Assembly: GCF_000814675.1 (NCBI RefSeq) | Contig: NZ_JWIG01000001.1 | Location: forward strand, 756,471-820,470 | DNA: 64,000 nucleotides | Direction: 5' to 3' | From: Pseudoalteromonas distincta | Lineage (GTDB): Bacteria > Pseudomonadota > Gammaproteobacteria > Enterobacterales > Alteromonadaceae | Part shown: piece by piece, positions 1-8,493 of the stretch | Layout of the letters: each line of letters begins with the position of its first letter | How positions within the stretch are numbered: position 1 is the first letter of the stretch | The notes under the pieces: generated by a model | The model's database searches: none | Seen by the model: the letters and a program-made list of their open reading frames with translations, nothing else | What the model was told of the DNA's origin: nothing | Program-made: the position numbers and the translations under genes

Positions 1-1
1 T

Positions 2-1027
2 ACAGTCACAAGTGTCGTTATATTTTTAAACGTTTATTTATGGTCAGTACAAAAAATTAGTTTACCTTTATTAATGCCTCTTTTACTCATCATTATATTA
101 GCCGGTTATTACATCATTGTAGGCTCTATCGCTGAAATGAAACACAGCCGAAAAATAAAATCTATGTTTGACCAATATGTTCCTCCTGAGCGTATAAACC
201 AAATGATACTGCAAGGTAAAAGTTTATCTCAAAAAAGTGAGCGAAAAAATATGACGGTGTTGTTTGCCGACATACGTAGCTTCACTTCACTATCAGAAAG
301 TATGTCGCCTCATCAGTTAAGTGAATATTTAAACGAATATCTTACAGCTATTACCAAAATCATATTTGATCATCACGGAACTATTGATAAGTACGTAGGC
401 GATATGGTGATGGCATTTTGGAATGCCCCACTGAAAGATGAAAACCACGCTCGCCATGGTGTTGAAGCCGCAATGTCTATGATCCACGGGTTAACGAAAA
501 TAAATCAGTTATTTGCAGAAAACAACCAGCCTGCAATAAAAATAGGTATCGGTTTAAGTACTGGTGACATGAATGTAGGTGATATGGGTTCGGTTTATCG
601 TAAAGCCTATACAGTTCTTGGTGATACTGTTAATTTAGGTGCTAGAGTAGAAAGCTTGACCAAATTTTATGGCGTAGCTATTCTTGTTACAGAAGAGACA
701 ATGAAAAAATGCCCTCATATTTCATTTCGTTTAATAGATAAAGTGCAAGTTGTTGGTAAAACAGCTGCTGTACAGTTGTTTGAGCCTATAAACTTTACAG
801 ATAAGCTCAATGAAGAGCAGTTAAATGAAGTTAAAAAGTCGCAGCAGGCCATGACGCTTTTTTATAATAAAAACTGGCCACAAGCACTTAGCTTATTTAA
901 AGAACTACACAGTACAACCGTATTTAGCCCCAACATTTATGCCATTTTTATTGAACGTATTAAGGGCTCTGATTTGCAAACACTAGCTAAGGATTGGAAT
1001 GGTGCCTTCAAACATACTCAAAAGTAG
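2..1027 (+). CDS. Class III adenylate/guanylate cyclase, 3' part only (likely CHASE2-type membrane cyclase)
   Basis: The frame is open from the first bases of the window, so the true start lies upstream and only the C-terminal 341 residues are seen. A hydrophobic stretch (about nt 70-130) is the last membrane segment. It is followed by a short linker and a class III cyclase catalytic domain. The first metal-binding Asp is in VLFADIRSFTSLSE, the second in KYVGDMVMAFWNAP, and the transition-state region is LGDTVNLGARVE, so the metal-binding residues are present. The family converts ATP to cAMP (rarely GTP to cGMP). A CHASE2 sensor N-terminal to the membrane helices is typical of this arrangement but cannot be seen here. 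The last 29 nt overlap the start of the HD-GYP gene, which implies co-transcription and probably translational coupling. Confidence 0.9.
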   Translation, partial: TVTSVVIFLNVYLWSVQKISLPLLMPLLLIIILAGYYIIVGSIAEMKHSRKIKSMFDQYVPPERINQMILQGKSLSQKSERKNMTVLFADIRSFTSLSESMSPHQLSEYLNEYLTAITKIIFDHHGTIDKYVGDMVMAFWNAPLKDENHARHGVEAAMSMIHGLTKINQLFAENNQPAIKIGIGLSTGDMNVGDMGSVYRKAYTVLGDTVNLGARVESLTKFYGVAILVTEETMKKCPHISFRLIDKVQVVGKTAAVQLFEPINFTDKLNEEQLNEVKKSQQAMTLFYNKNWPQALSLFKELHSTTVFSPNIYAIFIERIKGSDLQTLAKDWNGAFKHTQK

Positions 1028-2660
1028 TAAACATATGCGACAGCACATTAAAGACAAAACAAATCTTCAACACTTTATCGATATTAGCATTAGACTAACA
1101 ACCGAAAAAAACTCGTCTAAGTTACTTGATGAAATACTGCAAGTTGTAATGTCGATAGCAAATTCTGATGCTGGCAGCATTTACTCTATTACCTCAAACA
1201 AACAACTAAAGTTTGAAACAGTAATAAACAAATCATTGAATCTTTATTTAGGCGGCACATTAGGTGGTCCTGTTGATTTTCCTAATATAGATCTTTTTAT
1301 TGATGGCAAACCAAATGACACCGCTATTGTTGCGCATTCTGTTAATACAGGGGAAGTAATAAATATTCCTGACGTGTATGATGCCTTGCCTTTTGATATG
1401 AGCGCTGCACGCAAAATGGATGCTCGCACGGGTTATCGTTCTGAGTCCATGCTAACAATTCCTTTAAAAGATCATGAAGATGACATTATTGGTGTAATCC
1501 AGCTTATAAATGTAAAAGATGCGCAAAATAAAAACATTCCTTTTAGTGAAGAGCTCGTCACTCTAATTCGATCTTTTGCCTCTTTAGGCGCTATTTCACT
1601 AACTAACTCTACTTTAGTTAAAGATATGGAAGTGCTTTTTTCAACGTTTGCCGAAGCTATCGCAATGGCAATAGATGAAAAGTCTCCTCACACGGGCGGC
1701 CACTGTAAGCGGGTACCAGCACTGACGTTAATGCTTGCTGATGCAGTGCATAAAATAGATAAAGGTCCACTAGCAGATTTTATAATGAGCCCAGAGGATC
1801 GCCATGAACTAAGTGTTGCGGGATGGCTACATGACTGTGGGAAAATTGCTACTCCTGATCATATTATGGAAAAGTCGACCAAGTTAGAGACTATTTTCGA
1901 TCGCATAGAGTTTATTGATGCTAAGTTTGAAATAATTAGTCGAGATTTAGAACTCTCTTATCAGCAGCAAATTATTTCAGCAATAAAACAGAATAAGTCG
2001 GTTGAGGTTTTACAATTTGAACGATTGCTTGAAACTGAGCTTAAACAACTAGCTCTCGACCGTGCATTATTACAGCGGGTAAATATTGGCGGTGAGTTTT
2101 TGGGCGAAGAAGAACAAGCCCATATACTGAGAATATCAAAACAGTATTCGCTTAAAATAAACGGCGAAGAAACACCTCTACTGACTGATGATGAAGTAGA
2201 AAACCTCATGATACGACGCGGTACACTTACCCAAGGTGAGCGCGAAATCATGAAACGCCATATGGATATAACTAAAAATATATTAGATATTTTGCCGTTC
2301 CCTAAACATCTTAGTAATGTAGCTGAATATGCATTAGGTCATCATGAAAAACTTGACGGTACTGGTTACCCAAGAGGTTTAACCAAAGAACAAATGTCGG
2401 TGCCTGCAAGGTTAATGGCTATTACGGATATTTTTGAAGCACTCTCTGCCGTAGACAGGCCCTATAAAAAAGCAAAACCGGTAAGTGAATGTTTGAATAT
2501 TCTAGGGAACATGGTTAGTAATAATCACCTTGATCCTGATATTTTTGCTATTTTTATTGAGTCAGAAGTCTATAAAAATTATATCAACGAATATGCTAAC
2601 CCAGAGCAGCTAGATGAGGTAGATTTTGATAACTTACCTGGTTACACACCTATAAGTTAG
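999..2660 (+). CDS. GAF and HD-GYP domain protein, probable cyclic-di-GMP phosphodiesterase
   Basis: A 553-residue soluble protein. Residues about 25-205 look like a GAF sensor domain. Residues about 210-520 form an HD-GYP phosphodiesterase domain. The metal ligands appear intact: HTGGHCKRV near residue 231, HDCGKIATPDHI near 277, KRHMDIT, and HHEKLDGTGYPRG near 447. An insertion of about 110 residues, rich in charged residues, separates the HD half from the GYP half; similar insertions occur in other HD-GYP proteins. The domain normally hydrolyses c-di-GMP to pGpG or GMP. The ATG at 999 has AAGGA just upstream and lies inside the cyclase gene. An in-frame ATG at 1035 is the alternative start. 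Context suggests a cAMP/c-di-GMP signalling pair. Confidence 0.9.
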   Translation: MVPSNILKSSKHMRQHIKDKTNLQHFIDISIRLTTEKNSSKLLDEILQVVMSIANSDAGSIYSITSNKQLKFETVINKSLNLYLGGTLGGPVDFPNIDLFIDGKPNDTAIVAHSVNTGEVINIPDVYDALPFDMSAARKMDARTGYRSESMLTIPLKDHEDDIIGVIQLINVKDAQNKNIPFSEELVTLIRSFASLGAISLTNSTLVKDMEVLFSTFAEAIAMAIDEKSPHTGGHCKRVPALTLMLADAVHKIDKGPLADFIMSPEDRHELSVAGWLHDCGKIATPDHIMEKSTKLETIFDRIEFIDAKFEIISRDLELSYQQQIISAIKQNKSVEVLQFERLLETELKQLALDRALLQRVNIGGEFLGEEEQAHILRISKQYSLKINGEETPLLTDDEVENLMIRRGTLTQGEREIMKRHMDITKNILDILPFPKHLSNVAEYALGHHEKLDGTGYPRGLTKEQMSVPARLMAITDIFEALSAVDRPYKKAKPVSECLNILGNMVSNNHLDPDIFAIFIESEVYKNYINEYANPEQLDEVDFDNLPGYTPIS

Positions 2661-2724
2661 CACCTATAAAGTAATATCTTTATTCAAAATGTGCTTATTA
2701 CAGTCTATGACTATTCAAACAAAA

Positions 2725-2748
2725 AAATGCCACCTGACGGTGGCATTT
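2725..2748. terminator. Hairpin after the HD-GYP gene
   Basis: A perfect 10-bp stem, AAATGCCACC / GGTGGCATTT, with loop TGAC. Only three T follow on the plus strand, while seven A precede it, so it reads as a stronger terminator on the minus strand. It probably serves both directions at the junction of convergent genes. Confidence 0.7.
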
Positions 2749-2905
2749 ACACACGGGGTTATTTCTACTTATAGAAATACTTTTACTTTTTATTTGTTTT
2801 TTTGTATTGTTTTATTAACAAAAAATATGTGCCCAAAGGTAGCATTTAGTGCTTTGTGTAGCAACAGTAAAAGGTAAAGTTCATATATCTGCCATATTAA
2901 CGTCA

Positions 2906-2932
2906 TAAAAAAGCGCGAAGTAAATTCGCGCT
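2906..2932 (-). terminator. Terminator of the aldehyde dehydrogenase gene
   Basis: Stem AGCGCGAA / TTCGCGCT (2912-2919 / 2925-2932) followed on the minus strand by a run of six T. It lies 18 nt past the stop of the dehydrogenase. Its sequence is nearly the same as one arm of the repeat unit at 19594-19980. Confidence 0.8.
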
Positions 2933-2949
2933 CATAAACTTAACGGGCG

Positions 2950-4377
2950 TTATATTTTAATACACACGTACTTTTCTTCTAAGTACTCATCAAGCCCTTG
3001 ATGACCGCCTTCTCGACCCAAACCAGATTGCTTAACACCACCAAATGGCGCTACTGGGTTTGATATAACACCTTCATTTACGCCGACCATACCAAATTCA
3101 AGCCCTTCACTAACTCGGTAGACTTGCTTAATGTTTTGGCTGTAAAAATATGCTGCTAGGCCAAATGGTACATCGTTAGCAAGCGCAAGCACTTCACTTT
3201 CTTCATCAAAAGGAATAACCGTCAATACTGGACCAAATACCTCTTCGTGGTAAATATCCATCTCTGTAGTGACATTGTTTACTATTAATGGATTTTGAAA
3301 GCTGCCACCTAAGTCACTATTATCGCCAATCAGCGTCGCGCCCTTATCGAGTGCGTCTTGTACTAACTGCTGCACTTTCTCTTTGGCTTTAGGGTAAATG
3401 AGTGGACCAATATCAACATCGTCTTCAAAACCATTTGCCACTTTTAACGCTGCAACCTTAGGCGTGATTTTTGACAGTACTTTGTCGAGAATATTACGCT
3501 GTATAAAAATACGGTTTGCAGCAACACATGCCTGCCCACTGTTTCTAAATTTAGCCGCCATTAGCCCTTCAACAGCTTCATCTAAGTCAGCATTATCAAA
3601 AATAATAAAAGGTGCATTACCGCCAAGCTCCATCGAGGTGCGTTTAATTGTGTCTGCACATTGCGATAGCAACTGCTTACCTACACCGGTAGAACCGGTA
3701 AATGTAAACTTACGCACAACTTCTGAATCAGTCAGCATTTTGCCTACTGTTTTGGCATCTTGAGAAACCAGTACATTAAATGCACCTTTAACAAAACCAG
3801 CTTGATCGGCTAGATGAGCAAGCGCAATAGCACAAAGTGGTGTGTACTCAGAAGGTTTTAATATAAAGCTACAGCCCGCAGCGTAAGCTGGCGCTACTTT
3901 ACGAGTAACCATAGCAATAGGGAAGTTCCACGGCGTTATACCAGCTACAACACCGACAGGCTGCTTAAAGCTGGTTAAACGGTGCGAGTCATCTGTTGGC
4001 GGAATTACATCTCCGTAACTACGTTTGGCTTCTTCTGCAAACCATTTGATAAAACCTGCACCGTAATCAATCTCACCAAGAGATTCTTTGAGTGGTTTGC
4101 CTTGCTCTTTAGTCATCAGCTCTGCAAGTGTTTGTTTGTGTTTTATTACTAGCTCATACCAGCGCATCAAGGTTTCGCTTCGCTCAGTGGCATTTGTCGT
4201 TTTTAACTTAACAAAAGCCCATTGAGCTGCGGTTATTGCGCTATTTACACCCTGCTCGTCAATATCGCTTACTTCAACAATACTTTTTTCGGTAGCGGGA
4301 TCGTTAACGCTAAAGCGCGTATCAGTTTTATAAAATTCGCCGTTAATAAATGAGTCAGAAAAAATAAGATTACTCAA
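2950..4377 (-). CDS. gabD: NAD(P)-dependent succinate-semialdehyde dehydrogenase family protein
   Basis: A 475-residue aldehyde dehydrogenase. Visible are the cofactor-side region GVVAGITPWNFPIAMVTRK, the glycine motif FTGSTGVGK, the general-base Glu in MELGGNAPF, the catalytic Cys in FRNSGQACVAANRIF, and a C-terminus ending EEKYVCIKI as in GabD. The family oxidises succinate semialdehyde to succinate in 4-aminobutyrate and related degradation; the exact substrate is not proven by sequence. The start is a TTG with a strong GGAGG six bases upstream (4384-4388); no ATG lies near the N-terminus. No gabT or gabP lies beside it, so it is a single-gene unit with its own terminator. A tandem repeat array occupies its upstream region. 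Confidence 0.85.
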   Translation of the reverse strand: MSNLIFSDSFINGEFYKTDTRFSVNDPATEKSIVEVSDIDEQGVNSAITAAQWAFVKLKTTNATERSETLMRWYELVIKHKQTLAELMTKEQGKPLKESLGEIDYGAGFIKWFAEEAKRSYGDVIPPTDDSHRLTSFKQPVGVVAGITPWNFPIAMVTRKVAPAYAAGCSFILKPSEYTPLCAIALAHLADQAGFVKGAFNVLVSQDAKTVGKMLTDSEVVRKFTFTGSTGVGKQLLSQCADTIKRTSMELGGNAPFIIFDNADLDEAVEGLMAAKFRNSGQACVAANRIFIQRNILDKVLSKITPKVAALKVANGFEDDVDIGPLIYPKAKEKVQQLVQDALDKGATLIGDNSDLGGSFQNPLIVNNVTTEMDIYHEEVFGPVLTVIPFDEESEVLALANDVPFGLAAYFYSQNIKQVYRVSEGLEFGMVGVNEGVISNPVAPFGGVKQSGLGREGGHQGLDEYLEEKYVCIKI

Positions 4378-4456
4378 AATAAACCTCCAAAATTACGTTT
4401 TAAGGTGTTAGCTTTTAATGCGTGGCATAGAGCCAAGACTAACATTTTAGGGTCTT

Positions 4457-4781
4457 TGCTCACGTGAGAAGCGCAGCTTCTATATTTATAACCTAGAGTT
4501 AAAACACATAACGCCAGCAAGCTGTGCGTCTACAAAATAAATGTATAATTTAAAATTTGCTGTAGACGTTGAGCTTGCTCACGTGAGAAGCGCAGCTTCT
4601 ATATTTATACCTAGAGCTAAAACACATCACGCCAGCAAGCTGTTCGTCTACAAAATAAATATATAATTTAAAATTTGCTGTAGACGTTGAGCTTGCTCAC
4701 ATGAGAAGCGCAGCTTCTATATTTATAACCTAGAGTTAAAACACATAACGCCAGCAAGCTTTGCTTGCCTACAAAATAACT
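4457..4781. repeat. Tandem array of three ~119-bp structured repeats
   Basis: Three near-identical units begin with CACGTGAG or CACATGAG at 4461, 4580 and 4698, giving periods of 119 and 118 bp. Each contains the perfect hairpin AGAAGC-GCA-GCTTCT (4467-4481, then about 4586-4600 and 4704-4718). Units 1 and 2 end in a larger inverted repeat: AGCAAGCT...CGTCTACA pairs with TGTAGACG...AGCTTGCT around an A+T-rich loop of about 26 nt. Unit 3 diverges after its AGCAAGCT and breaks down into short GAGCTTTGCTTG and GCCTACAA pieces up to about 4811. No open reading frame is convincing. The array fills the 491-bp gap between the fdx terminator and the dehydrogenase start. Confidence 0.9.
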
Positions 4782-4819
4782 TACGAGCTTTGCTTGTCAC
4801 GCCTACAATTCACAAACAA

Positions 4820-4848
4820 AAAAGCCGCTGTATCAAACAGCGGCTTTT
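4820..4848 (-). terminator. Terminator of the isc operon
   Basis: A 12-bp perfect stem, AAAAGCCGCTGT / ACAGCGGCTTTT, with loop ATCAA, 20 nt past the fdx stop. A-runs and T-runs on both sides allow it to work in either direction. Confidence 0.88.
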
Positions 4849-4868
4849 AATATATACATCGTTAAAAA

Positions 4869-5207
4869 CTAGTGCTCTTCATTAACGATATTGAGATTGT
4901 ACTTAGGTATTTCAACCACTAGGTCTTCATCTCTTATAATTGCTTGGCAACCAAGGCGTGATTCAGGCTCTAAGCCCCATGCTTTATCTAGCATGTCGTC
5001 TTCTAGCTCATCACTTTCTTCAAGTGAATCAAATCCTTCACGAATCACTAAGTGACACGTAGTACATGCACACGATTTTTCACAAGCATGCGCAATGCTA
5101 ATACCATTTTTAAGCGCAGCGTCGAGTACCGTTTGACCTGTAGGAGCTTCAATTGCAGCGCCGTCAGGACATAATTCAGGATGTGGAAGAAAAACAATTT
5201 GTGGCAT
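4869..5207 (-). CDS. fdx: ISC-system [2Fe-2S] ferredoxin
   Basis: A 112-residue adrenodoxin-type ferredoxin. The cluster ligands Cys42, Cys48, Cys51 (in HACEKSCACTTCHL) and Cys87 (in SRLGCQA) match the family pattern. It supplies electrons for Fe-S cluster assembly on IscU with IscS. It is the last gene of the operon, starting 11 nt after hscA ends and followed by a strong terminator. The small acidic IscX often found after fdx is absent here. Confidence 0.96.
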   Translation of the reverse strand: MPQIVFLPHPELCPDGAAIEAPTGQTVLDAALKNGISIAHACEKSCACTTCHLVIREGFDSLEESDELEDDMLDKAWGLEPESRLGCQAIIRDEDLVVEIPKYNLNIVNEEH

Positions 5208-5218
5208 TCTAATCTCTC

Positions 5219-7081
5219 TTAAATGTTGTCTACTGACTGCCCTGTAAGGGCCTTTTTAATTGATGCATCCATTCTACGCGATGCAAAGTCGCTACTCGCA
5301 TTATCGACTTTTTCGATAGCTGCTTTAATTTCGCCAGGCTCTTGTGCATTTTCGCGCACTTTTACCAGTTCTGCAATTTCAGCGCGTAAGTTAGCTAGTT
5401 GCATATCGTCAAGTAATGCACCATCGGCTTCAAGTGATGCATTAAGCGCTTCTATAACACGCAACGCTTCTACTTGTTGCTCTTTAAGCATACGCGCTTG
5501 CATGTCGCCTTTAGCGTTGCTCATTGATTCTTTTAGCATGTTAGCTACTTGATCATCAGATAAACCAAACGAAGGCTTAACTTGAATCTCAGCTTGTACA
5601 CCTGTTGATTTTTCCATAGCTGAAACACTTAATAGGCCATCAGCATCAACTTTAAAGGTTACACGAATATGCGCAGCGCCTGCCGCCATTGGTGGAATAC
5701 CTTTTAAGCTAAACTTAGCAAGCGATCGACAATCATCAACAAGTTCACGCTCACCTTGCAGCACATGTAATGACATGGCTGTTTGACCGTCTTTAAACGT
5801 TGTAAATTCTTGTGCGCGTGCTACCGGAATCGTTGTATTACGCGGAATGATTTTTTCAACCAAACCACCCATAGTTTCAAGGCCTAGCGATAACGGTAAT
5901 ACATCAAGCAATAACATGTCAGAATCGGGCTTATTGCCAATTAACACGTCGGCTTGAAGCGCGGCACCTAAGGCTACAACACGATCAGGATCGATTGAAG
6001 TTAGCGGCTCTTTATCAAAAAAGCTTTGTACTTGGCTACGTACCAATGGCATACGGGTTGAACCACCTACCATAATAACTTGCAGCACTTCTTCGTTTTC
6101 AATGCCAGCATCTTTTACAGCACGACGACACGAGCGCAGCGTTTTTTTAATTAGTGGCATAGCCATTTCATCAAACGTTTCGCGCGTTACTTCAACGGTG
6201 TATTTTTGATCGTCAAACTCAAGACCCACGTTTACTTTAGCGTATTGGCTTAATGCTTCTTTACACGCTTTTGCTTTATTGATGAATAAACGCAAAACTG
6301 AAGGTGATAATGCTGACACACCTGTTTGCTGCTTAAAGTAATCAACAAGGAGCGAATCAAAGTCATCGCCGCCGAGGCTAGAGTCGCCACCGGTTGCCAT
6401 TACTTCAAATACACCTTGGTGTAATCTAAGTACTGATATATCAAACGTACCACCACCTAAATCGTAAACAGCAATAATACCTTCTTGGCCTGAATCTAAA
6501 CCATAAGCAACCGCTGCTGCTGTTGGTTCATTTAATAAACGTAGTACGTTAATACCAGCCAGCTCTGCGGCATCTTTAGTACTTTGGCGCTGCGCGTCAT
6601 CAAAGTACGCTGGTACTGTGATTACAGCCCCTAAAATTTCTTGGTTACCAAAACTTTGCTCAGCTCGTGCTTTTAATGCAGCTAAAATATGGCTTGATGC
6701 TTTAATTGGACTAATTTTACCTGCCGCAGTTTCTATTGCTAGCGCACCATTGTGCTCACAGAACTCATACGGTAGTTGCCCATAACTTTGCTCTATTTCA
6801 GCCTGAGTTTTACCTAAAAAACGCTTAACCGAAATAAGTGTGTTAGCAGGGTCTTGCGTTGCTGCTTGTGCAGCTTCTGCGCCAACAGTAATACCGCCTG
6901 CTTGATAACGAACAACCGACGGTAACATAGCCGCGCCAAGATCATCAGTTAACGTGCGGGCTTCGCCACTTTGCACTGTTGCAACTAAAGAATTAGTTGT
7001 ACCAAGGTCAATACCAATCGCTAGTTTATGTTCGTGTGGTGCCGCGCTTTGCCCCGGCTCAGCAATTTGCAATAATGCCAT
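5219..7081 (-). CDS. hscA: Fe-S cluster assembly Hsp70 chaperone HscA
   Basis: A 620-residue Hsp70. The ATPase domain shows [26 protein letters not shown] and [12 protein letters not shown]. The substrate-binding half includes [17 protein letters not shown]. HscA binds the LPPVK motif of IscU and, with HscB, drives transfer of the cluster to acceptor proteins. Length matches the HscA family (about 616) rather than DnaK (about 638). It lies between hscB and fdx in the usual order, with 41 nt to hscB and 11 nt to fdx, in one transcription unit. Confidence 0.97.
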   Translation of the reverse strand: MALLQIAEPGQSAAPHEHKLAIGIDLGTTNSLVATVQSGEARTLTDDLGAAMLPSVVRYQAGGITVGAEAAQAATQDPANTLISVKRFLGKTQAEIEQSYGQLPYEFCEHNGALAIETAAGKISPIKASSHILAALKARAEQSFGNQEILGAVITVPAYFDDAQRQSTKDAAELAGINVLRLLNEPTAAAVAYGLDSGQEGIIAVYDLGGGTFDISVLRLHQGVFEVMATGGDSSLGGDDFDSLLVDYFKQQTGVSALSPSVLRLFINKAKACKEALSQYAKVNVGLEFDDQKYTVEVTRETFDEMAMPLIKKTLRSCRRAVKDAGIENEEVLQVIMVGGSTRMPLVRSQVQSFFDKEPLTSIDPDRVVALGAALQADVLIGNKPDSDMLLLDVLPLSLGLETMGGLVEKIIPRNTTIPVARAQEFTTFKDGQTAMSLHVLQGERELVDDCRSLAKFSLKGIPPMAAGAAHIRVTFKVDADGLLSVSAMEKSTGVQAEIQVKPSFGLSDDQVANMLKESMSNAKGDMQARMLKEQQVEALRVIEALNASLEADGALLDDMQLANLRAEIAELVKVRENAQEPGEIKAAIEKVDNASSDFASRRMDASIKKALTGQSVDNI

Positions 7082-7122
7082 AATGCTCTTTAAACTCGTG
7101 TTGCTCGCTTTGCAGCAAGTAA

Positions 7123-7650
7123 TTAATCGTCAAATAAACTGTCTTCGATACGCTCTAGTTCTTCACGTAACTTATAAACAAACTTCAGTTTACGAATATT
7201 ATCTGCGGCAAGTTGATATTGCTGCTCATCGTTACTTGCTAATTGCTCAGCAAGTTGTGCACTGTATTGCGCGTTTAATTGCTTAATTTGTTTTTCAAAA
7301 TTTGCAATGGCGGTATCAGGATCGCTAGCTGATGTTAGCTCTTCAAGTTCTTCGCGAAGTTCCATTTGCTGCATTAAAAACATTGGATCTTGCAAGGTTT
7401 GCTGCTCTGCACGAATATCAACGCCTAGCTCGCTCAACATATATTCGGCACGTTTTACTGGGTGCTTTAACGTTTGTAGCGCATCGTTAATTTCGGCAGT
7501 GCTTTGCACAGCCATTAACTTATCGCGGCTGCTCGCATTCGCGTGGCGATCGGGATGTACAGTACGCTGTAATTCCAAGTAGTGCTTGTTAACCGTTGCT
7601 AAATCAATATTGTAATCAACGGGGACTGCAAATAATTCAAAGTAACGCAT
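7123..7650 (-). CDS. hscB: Fe-S cluster assembly J-domain co-chaperone HscB
   Basis: A 175-residue type III J-protein. The J-domain begins [10 protein letters not shown] and carries the HPD motif in [10 protein letters not shown]. The C-terminal part is a helical IscU-binding domain. It stimulates the HscA ATPase and delivers IscU. The ATG at 7650 is preferred; a TTG four codons upstream (7662) is possible but gives an atypical N-terminus. The gap to iscA holds a stem-loop (7681-7706). Confidence 0.95.
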   Translation of the reverse strand: MRYFELFAVPVDYNIDLATVNKHYLELQRTVHPDRHANASSRDKLMAVQSTAEINDALQTLKHPVKRAEYMLSELGVDIRAEQQTLQDPMFLMQQMELREELEELTSASDPDTAIANFEKQIKQLNAQYSAQLAEQLASNDEQQYQLAADNIRKLKFVYKLREELERIEDSLFDD

Positions 7651-7680
7651 AACTTCAACCAATAATATTCAGAAATAACA

Positions 7681-7706
7681 AAGCCCTACATTAACTGGCA
7701 GGGCTT
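7681..7706 (-). terminator. Intercistronic stem-loop between iscA and hscB
   Basis: AAGCCCT (7681-7687) pairs with AGGGCTT (7700-7706) around a 12-nt loop. On the minus strand it is followed by TTTGTT. It lies inside the operon, 27 nt past the iscA stop, so it may be a partial terminator or an RNA-processing or stabilising hairpin that lowers hscBA-fdx output relative to iscRSUA. Confidence 0.55.
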
Positions 7707-7732
7707 ATTTATACTACAAAGATATTTAAAGC

Positions 7733-8056
7733 TTAAACGGTAAAGCTTTCGCCACAACCACACTCATCTGCTTGATTCGGGTTATTAAATTTAAACCCTT
7801 CATTTAAGCCTTCTTTAGTGTAGTCGAGCTCTGTGCCGTCAATGTAAACTAAGCTTTTAGCGTCAACAATTAATGTAACACCTTTAGCCGCAAAAGTTTC
7901 ATCGTCTTCGTTTAAATCGTCAACAAACTCAAGTACATAAGCAAGACCTGAACAGCCCGTCGTTTTAATGCCAACGCGCAGGCCTAAACCTTTACCGCGG
8001 TTTGCTAAAAATGATTGTACGCGGTTTGCTGCCGCATCTGTCAATGTCACTGCCAT
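7733..8056 (-). CDS. iscA: A-type Fe-S carrier protein IscA
   Basis: A 107-residue A-type carrier. The three conserved cysteines are Cys35 (TTGCSGLAY), Cys99 and Cys101 (ECGCGESF). It accepts or transfers Fe-S clusters from IscU to target proteins, mainly [4Fe-4S] targets. It sits in the canonical place after iscU, 12 nt away. Confidence 0.97.
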   Translation of the reverse strand: MAVTLTDAAANRVQSFLANRGKGLGLRVGIKTTGCSGLAYVLEFVDDLNEDDETFAAKGVTLIVDAKSLVYIDGTELDYTKEGLNEGFKFNNPNQADECGCGESFTV

Positions 8057-8068
8057 GAGTTTCTCTTC

Positions 8069-8452
8069 TTACTTCGCTTGTTTGCTTTTGTAGTCTGCAA
8101 TTGCTGCTTGAATTGCGTCTTCGGCTAAAATTGAACAGTGAATTTTCACTGGTGGCAACTCAAGCTCTGCACTGATATCAGTGTTTTTAATTGTCGCTGC
8201 TTCGTCTAGCGTTTTGCCTTTAACCCACTCTGTTACAAGTGAAGATGAAGCAATTGCGCTACCACAACCGTAGGTTTTGAATTTTGCATCTTCAATAACG
8301 CCAGTGGCAGATACTTTAATTTGCAGTTTCATTACGTCACCACATGCTGGTGCGCCTACCATACCCGTTGCCACTGACGGATCGTTCTTATCTAGAGTAC
8401 CTACGTTACGTGGGTTTTCTACGTGGTCAATTACTTTATCACTATAAGCCAT
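8069..8452 (-). CDS. iscU: Fe-S cluster assembly scaffold IscU
   Basis: A 127-residue scaffold. The cluster-site residues Cys37, Asp39, Cys63, His105 and Cys106 are all present (GAPACGDVM, TYGCGSAIA, KIHCSIL). The HscA-recognition motif LPPVK is at residues 99-103. It builds [2Fe-2S] and [4Fe-4S] clusters with sulfur from IscS. It starts 41 nt after iscS. Confidence 0.98.
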   Translation of the reverse strand: MAYSDKVIDHVENPRNVGTLDKNDPSVATGMVGAPACGDVMKLQIKVSATGVIEDAKFKTYGCGSAIASSSLVTEWVKGKTLDEAATIKNTDISAELELPPVKIHCSILAEDAIQAAIADYKSKQAK

Positions 8453-8493
8453 TATTCTATCCTCATTACCTGCTAGGGTATGTGCTCACACTA

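Noticed and set aside
2689..2877. Open frame of 62 codons after the HD-GYP gene
   Set aside because: It spans a terminator hairpin, has no ribosome site and its product has no recognisable features.
4457..4811. Possible CRISPR array
   Set aside because: Three whole-unit repeats of about 119 bp with no short repeat/unique spacer pattern and no cas genes.
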